Part shown: piece by piece, positions 60,484 through 64,000 of the stretch
How positions within the stretch are numbered: position 1 is the stretch's first letter
Layout: each line of letters starts with the position of its first letter
From: CAYSNP01 sp050945855
GTDB taxonomy: Bacteria > Bacillota > Clostridia > Christensenellales > DTU072
Direction of reading: 5' to 3'
NCBI GenBank assembly: GCA_050945855.1
Contig: JBMNTS010000005.1
Span: forward strand, 1 to 64,000
Length of the DNA stretch: 64,000 nucleotides
Translations under genes and position numbers: made by a program
Notes under the pieces: model-generated
Databases searched by the model: none
The model's input: the letters and a program-made list of their open reading frames with translations, nothing else
Told to the model about the DNA's origin: nothing

Positions 60484-63400
60484 ATGAAAAACTATAAACT
60501 GATTTCGGATAGAAAGATTCTGCCCACGATAGTCGCTGCCCTTGCGCTCTTATTAGCATTTATATGTGCTTTGCAGCCCGTAGGCACGGCTTATGCCGAC
60601 CTTTACGAGGATATTCACGTCAATGCTTCTCCGGGCAATCCTGATGAACTGGCGTTCAGTATAAATACCGCGGGCTATACTCCGGGCACCGTTGTGGGAG
60701 AGGAGCCCAGCATTACGCTCACTCTTACCGGTTCCGCGAGAAGGCCGCAGGATACCGAGTTCTATTTTATAGAGCAGGAGCAAATGGGCGCGCCCGGCGT
60801 TAACGAGCAATGGATACTGCTGACCAAGGATATGATAGGAGATGAAATGGCGGTTTATACCCCCACCATGGGCGCCAATTCCTATTTCAAAAAATACGTT
60901 TATTTCAAAGCCGTTATCAAAAAGCAGGACCCCGAAAATCCCCAGCTTTATTACGAATATCTTAAAGAAGAGGTGCCCGTTGAGATTATAGTCGACAAGA
61001 GCACCGAACTTAATTACGCCATTACGGGCGTGGAGGCGTATTCCAAAGGCGCGGGCGGCGTTTTTGTGCCTTACGATTTTTCCGTCAACGCTCCCTTTGT
61101 GTCTACCGAATTGCGCTTTGTGCTGCAGACGGCAAGCTCCGAGCCTACCGCGATTACATATCAGTATTATTATGAAGGCTGCGGCGTTCCCTCCATTGAC
61201 AACGAATGGGTTTCCATGGAAGGCAAGAGCATTACCTTCACCGCGGACAACGCCGGACAAATCAACGGCCCCATCTTTTTCAGGGCAAGGCATCGCGACC
61301 AGGGCATAGACCTCAGGTATAACGCGCAGCCTGTGTTCGCGCGTCTGGACACGGTAAGTCCCTCCTTTACGGTGCTGGCGACCAAGGCGGTTTCGGGCGG
61401 AGCATACTCCGTAGGCACCTGGAGCGATCAGGACGTGGAATATACGATAATCCCCGCAAGCCAGAACGTAAGCGATGTCAACTATTTCTACAGGCTGAGC
61501 ACGGGAGATTTTATTGAGATTGTCCCCTCTACCTCCAACGGAAACAGGTTGTACAAAATCACCGTTTCGCAGACTACCGGCACGCTGAAATTTGAAGCGC
61601 GCACGTCCGCCGGCATGATTAACAACAACAATGACACCAACTACAACACCCTGATAGATAAAAACAGGCCTCAGGTCAATATTATCGCCAAAGATAAGGA
61701 CAATACCGATATCGCCTCCGTGGGCACTCCTCCGGGGGAAGGCTACAGGGTAGGCTACGCTTCGGGCAAGATAGAGTTTACCATACGCAATATGGACGAG
61801 TTTGGCGCGCCCATTCCCAATACTTCCAAAGTTACCTACCTTTACAGCGTGGACGGCGGCGCCTTCAATCCCATACCTCAATCGGGCGGGCAGTACAAGC
61901 TTACCATTGAGGCGGGCAGCACCAATATCTATAACAGGCAGATTGCCTTTAAGCTGACTTCGGACGCGGGCTTATCGGACACCAAAACCTTTACGGTAAA
62001 TATTCTCAATGCCAATTTCACCGTGGAAATGGCCCCCTTATCCTATAACACGCATAACGGCTGGGCAAGCGAGAACATCCTTATAGATTTCTATATCGCG
62101 GACGGCGATTACAAATTCTACAATGAAATTTCCGGCGAAATCGCCGCCAAGCAGGAATTGACCGGCGTTACCAAGGGTCAGATAAGACCTTCGGACGGCA
62201 AAAGGCATTTTGAAGTGGTGTTCGACAGACCGGTGAATAACGCCGCGATTATTTTCTCCGTGGAAAATATGGCGGGCGACGTTTGTGTCCTCCCCGCCAC
62301 CGCTCCCATCAATCTGGACAACGTATTGCCCGAAGCCACCATCAACGGAGTGGTCTTGGGCAGTCAGCAGCCCATAAGGGATAACGAGTGGTCCAACGGC
62401 AAGGTCGTGCTTACCGTTTACCCGCACTCCAATCTTTCCGGCATAAGCGTTCAGTATGTGCATACCAACGGCATCCCCGAAAACATGACGGCAAATACGG
62501 ACGGCAATTATACGGTTACCATTCAAAAGACCACGACTTGCGTGTTCCGCCTTATCAGCGGCAGCGGTTTGCAAAGGGATTTATCCTTCCAGGTAAATAT
62601 TGACTTAAGCGATATTGACATTGACATTCAGGACTATGACCTGATTGCCTCCAGAGTGCATTCTCAGGATGTGCCCCTCACCTTTATAACTTCGCATACC
62701 GGGGACTTTACAGTATGGTATAAGGAACTGGGCGTCAACAATGACTTTATTCAGACGCAAAGCCGCACCTTTACCGTACCCGTAAGCAACGAGATCGCGC
62801 AGGGCACCAAACAGTTCGTGTTCTTCCTCGAGGCGAAAGCGATAGACAAAAACGGCAACAGAAAACGCTCGGAACAGCTTTCCATCGCTATCCAATATAA
62901 TAGGACTCCCAGCGTAATAGAGGTAACGAGGAGCAACGACCACGGCAGCGTTATCGAACAGGATTGGCTGAGAGGCAATATCATATTTGATATTACCAAT
63001 CTGTTCGGGCATACCTATCAGGTTTCGCTTAACGGCGGAGCGTGGCAGGATATCGACGTTGTGCCGGATAACGATATCGTCAAGTTCTTCTTCTCGGGCA
63101 TAGCCAACGGCGTGCTGGCTTACGATATGAACGACGGCGGCAACTTTAACGGCACCGTTTCGATAAGGGCGATTAACAACGCGGGCTATCCCAGCAACGC
63201 CATCGCCATAAATAATATTAAGGTTGACAACAGCCGTCCCGACGTAATCAACGCGATAAGCATAGAAAAAGGAGAAAGGGACGCCGCCAACAGAAAGATT
63301 TACAGCGCGGCGGATATAGTTCTCAGAAACACCAACGGGCTTACGGCGTTTTCCGCTTACGCTCCTATTACCTATTATTATCAGATAAAGCAGTCCTCGG

Positions 63401-64000
63401 ATATTCCTCCGCAGGCTCCCACCGAAGGCAATATGGGCTCTTGGATAAAACTTGAATCCCCGGTCACCTTTGACCAGAACGTATCCCTGTGGCTTTACGC
63501 GAGGAACATTCTGCAAGCGGATTCCATGCAAATCAATTACTACGACTTTATCATAGATAATGGCAGCATTACTTTCAATGTTTCCTTCCCCACCGAGGCA
63601 GGTTCCACCAAGGATGCGAATATATTCGAGTACACCTGGGGCACCTCCGCCGCCAACGTCTATTTCTTCAGTTCTTCGGTAACGGACGTATATTACTATT
63701 ACACCATTTCGCAGGCGGCGCAAGTACCCGAAGCGTCCTGGATGCTTATCAATCCGGGCGGCAATCCCGCGGGCAACTTTACTTTCTCTTATACTCAGGA
63801 TATCAACGCTACTTTCCGTTTCAGGATAAGGAACCGCGCGGGCACCGAGATAATTTCGGACAACAAAGCGGTAATAAGGATAGACAACGTAGAGCCTACC
63901 TTTACTGTGGAATATACCTCGGGCGGAAGCGCGTATACTCCCGGCACCTGGGCAAAGGAAGCCATTTCCATCAAGATTACCCCCACCGCGGTCAACCCCG
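60484..64000 (+). CDS. Large secreted Ig-like surface protein (partial, runs off the window)
   Basis: An open frame of 1172 codons with no stop before the edge. GAGGTA precedes the ATG, and a signal peptide ends at about residue 38 (GTAYAD). The rest is beta-rich and built from roughly 90-200-residue modules that each open with a signature such as LDTVSPSFTV, DKNRPQVNI, LDNVLPEATI, VDNSRPDVI and IDNVEPTFTV. This resembles Ig-like domains of bacterial adhesins and S-layer-associated proteins. The anchor and ends of the repeat lie outside the window. Antisense frames here are shadows. Confidence 0.82.
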   Translation, partial: MKNYKLISDRKILPTIVAALALLLAFICALQPVGTAYADLYEDIHVNASPGNPDELAFSINTAGYTPGTVVGEEPSITLTLTGSARRPQDTEFYFIEQEQMGAPGVNEQWILLTKDMIGDEMAVYTPTMGANSYFKKYVYFKAVIKKQDPENPQLYYEYLKEEVPVEIIVDKSTELNYAITGVEAYSKGAGGVFVPYDFSVNAPFVSTELRFVLQTASSEPTAITYQYYYEGCGVPSIDNEWVSMEGKSITFTADNAGQINGPIFFRARHRDQGIDLRYNAQPVFARLDTVSPSFTVLATKAVSGGAYSVGTWSDQDVEYTIIPASQNVSDVNYFYRLSTGDFIEIVPSTSNGNRLYKITVSQTTGTLKFEARTSAGMINNNNDTNYNTLIDKNRPQVNIIAKDKDNTDIASVGTPPGEGYRVGYASGKIEFTIRNMDEFGAPIPNTSKVTYLYSVDGGAFNPIPQSGGQYKLTIEAGSTNIYNRQIAFKLTSDAGLSDTKTFTVNILNANFTVEMAPLSYNTHNGWASENILIDFYIADGDYKFYNEISGEIAAKQELTGVTKGQIRPSDGKRHFEVVFDRPVNNAAIIFSVENMAGDVCVLPATAPINLDNVLPEATINGVVLGSQQPIRDNEWSNGKVVLTVYPHSNLSGISVQYVHTNGIPENMTANTDGNYTVTIQKTTTCVFRLISGSGLQRDLSFQVNIDLSDIDIDIQDYDLIASRVHSQDVPLTFITSHTGDFTVWYKELGVNNDFIQTQSRTFTVPVSNEIAQGTKQFVFFLEAKAIDKNGNRKRSEQLSIAIQYNRTPSVIEVTRSNDHGSVIEQDWLRGNIIFDITNLFGHTYQVSLNGGAWQDIDVVPDNDIVKFFFSGIANGVLAYDMNDGGNFNGTVSIRAINNAGYPSNAIAINNIKVDNSRPDVINAISIEKGERDAANRKIYSAADIVLRNTNGLTAFSAYAPITYYYQIKQSSDIPPQAPTEGNMGSWIKLESPVTFDQNVSLWLYARNILQADSMQINYYDFIIDNGSITFNVSFPTEAGSTKDANIFEYTWGTSAANVYFFSSSVTDVYYYYTISQAAQVPEASWMLINPGGNPAGNFTFSYTQDINATFRFRIRNRAGTEIISDNKAVIRIDNVEPTFTVEYTSGGSAYTPGTWAKEAISIKITPTAVNP

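Noticed and set aside
60553..63723. Long minus-strand frames under the Ig-like protein
   Set aside because: They are shadows of a plus-strand frame with signal peptide, ribosome site and repeated modules.

Overview
The window looks like chromosome from a fermentative, probably Gram-positive bacterium of the Bacillota (class Clostridia or a near relative, possibly uncultured). This is inferred from gene content: a two-subunit Fe-S fumarase, a fused IspDF, an RqcP-like S4 protein, hemolysin III, CPBP protease and a large Ig-like secreted protein. Sigma-A promoters with near-consensus boxes and AAGGAG-type ribosome sites recur. Genes are tightly packed, there is no gene-free stretch over 300 bases, and I see no transposase, phage gene or CRISPR array.

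1-8.3 kb: the tail of a ZIP-like transporter, an epimerase, a four-tRNA operon (fMet, Met, Glu, Val; minus strand), an AEC transporter, a Crp-family regulator, a secreted hydrolase with a C-terminal cell-wall-type repeat, an SDR, and two tandem paralogous membrane proteins of unknown function. 8.3-18.5 kb: leuS (minus), then an apparent operon of an unknown anchored protein, a LolD/MacB-type ABC ATPase, an FtsX-type permease and a LacZ-type beta-galactosidase.

18.5-35.4 kb: the most distinctive part. A 1311-residue minus-strand protein joins an FGGY kinase, a D-2-hydroxyacid dehydrogenase, an SCP2-like domain and a FucA-type class II aldolase. Divergent from it are an epimerase with a C-terminal zinc-finger-like region, a TetR regulator and a second epimerase. 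Then comes a myo-inositol operon: GPH transporter, iolC, iolB, iolD, iolE, iolG, a CehA/McbA-like metallohydrolase split over two ORFs, and a GDPD-like protein. iolJ (aldolase) and iolA are not in the window.

35.4-50.9 kb: glutamate dehydrogenase, a nucleoside-hydrolase-like lipoprotein, an O-antigen-ligase-like membrane protein, ParB and RsmG, an SDR and an amidohydrolase, hemolysin III, a diacylglycerol kinase-like protein, a second GPH transporter, and a minus-strand operon of nitroreductase, alpha/beta hydrolase, YhhN, lipoate ligase and dihydrolipoyl dehydrogenase.

50.9-64 kb: a KDPG aldolase with an added C-terminal domain; an operon of phosphoribosyltransferase, DUF2156 protein, GNAT and NahK-like kinase; a minus-strand operon fumA-fumB-rqcP-ispDF in which fumB appears to start at AUA; a YycJ-like metallohydrolase and a CPBP protease; and the first 1172 codons of a large secreted Ig-like protein that runs off the window.

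Two kinds of intergenic hairpin array are present. One is a dispersed element with a conserved leader (two copies, opposite orientations). The other has hairpins joined by ATGAT(GT)AC linkers (two copies).
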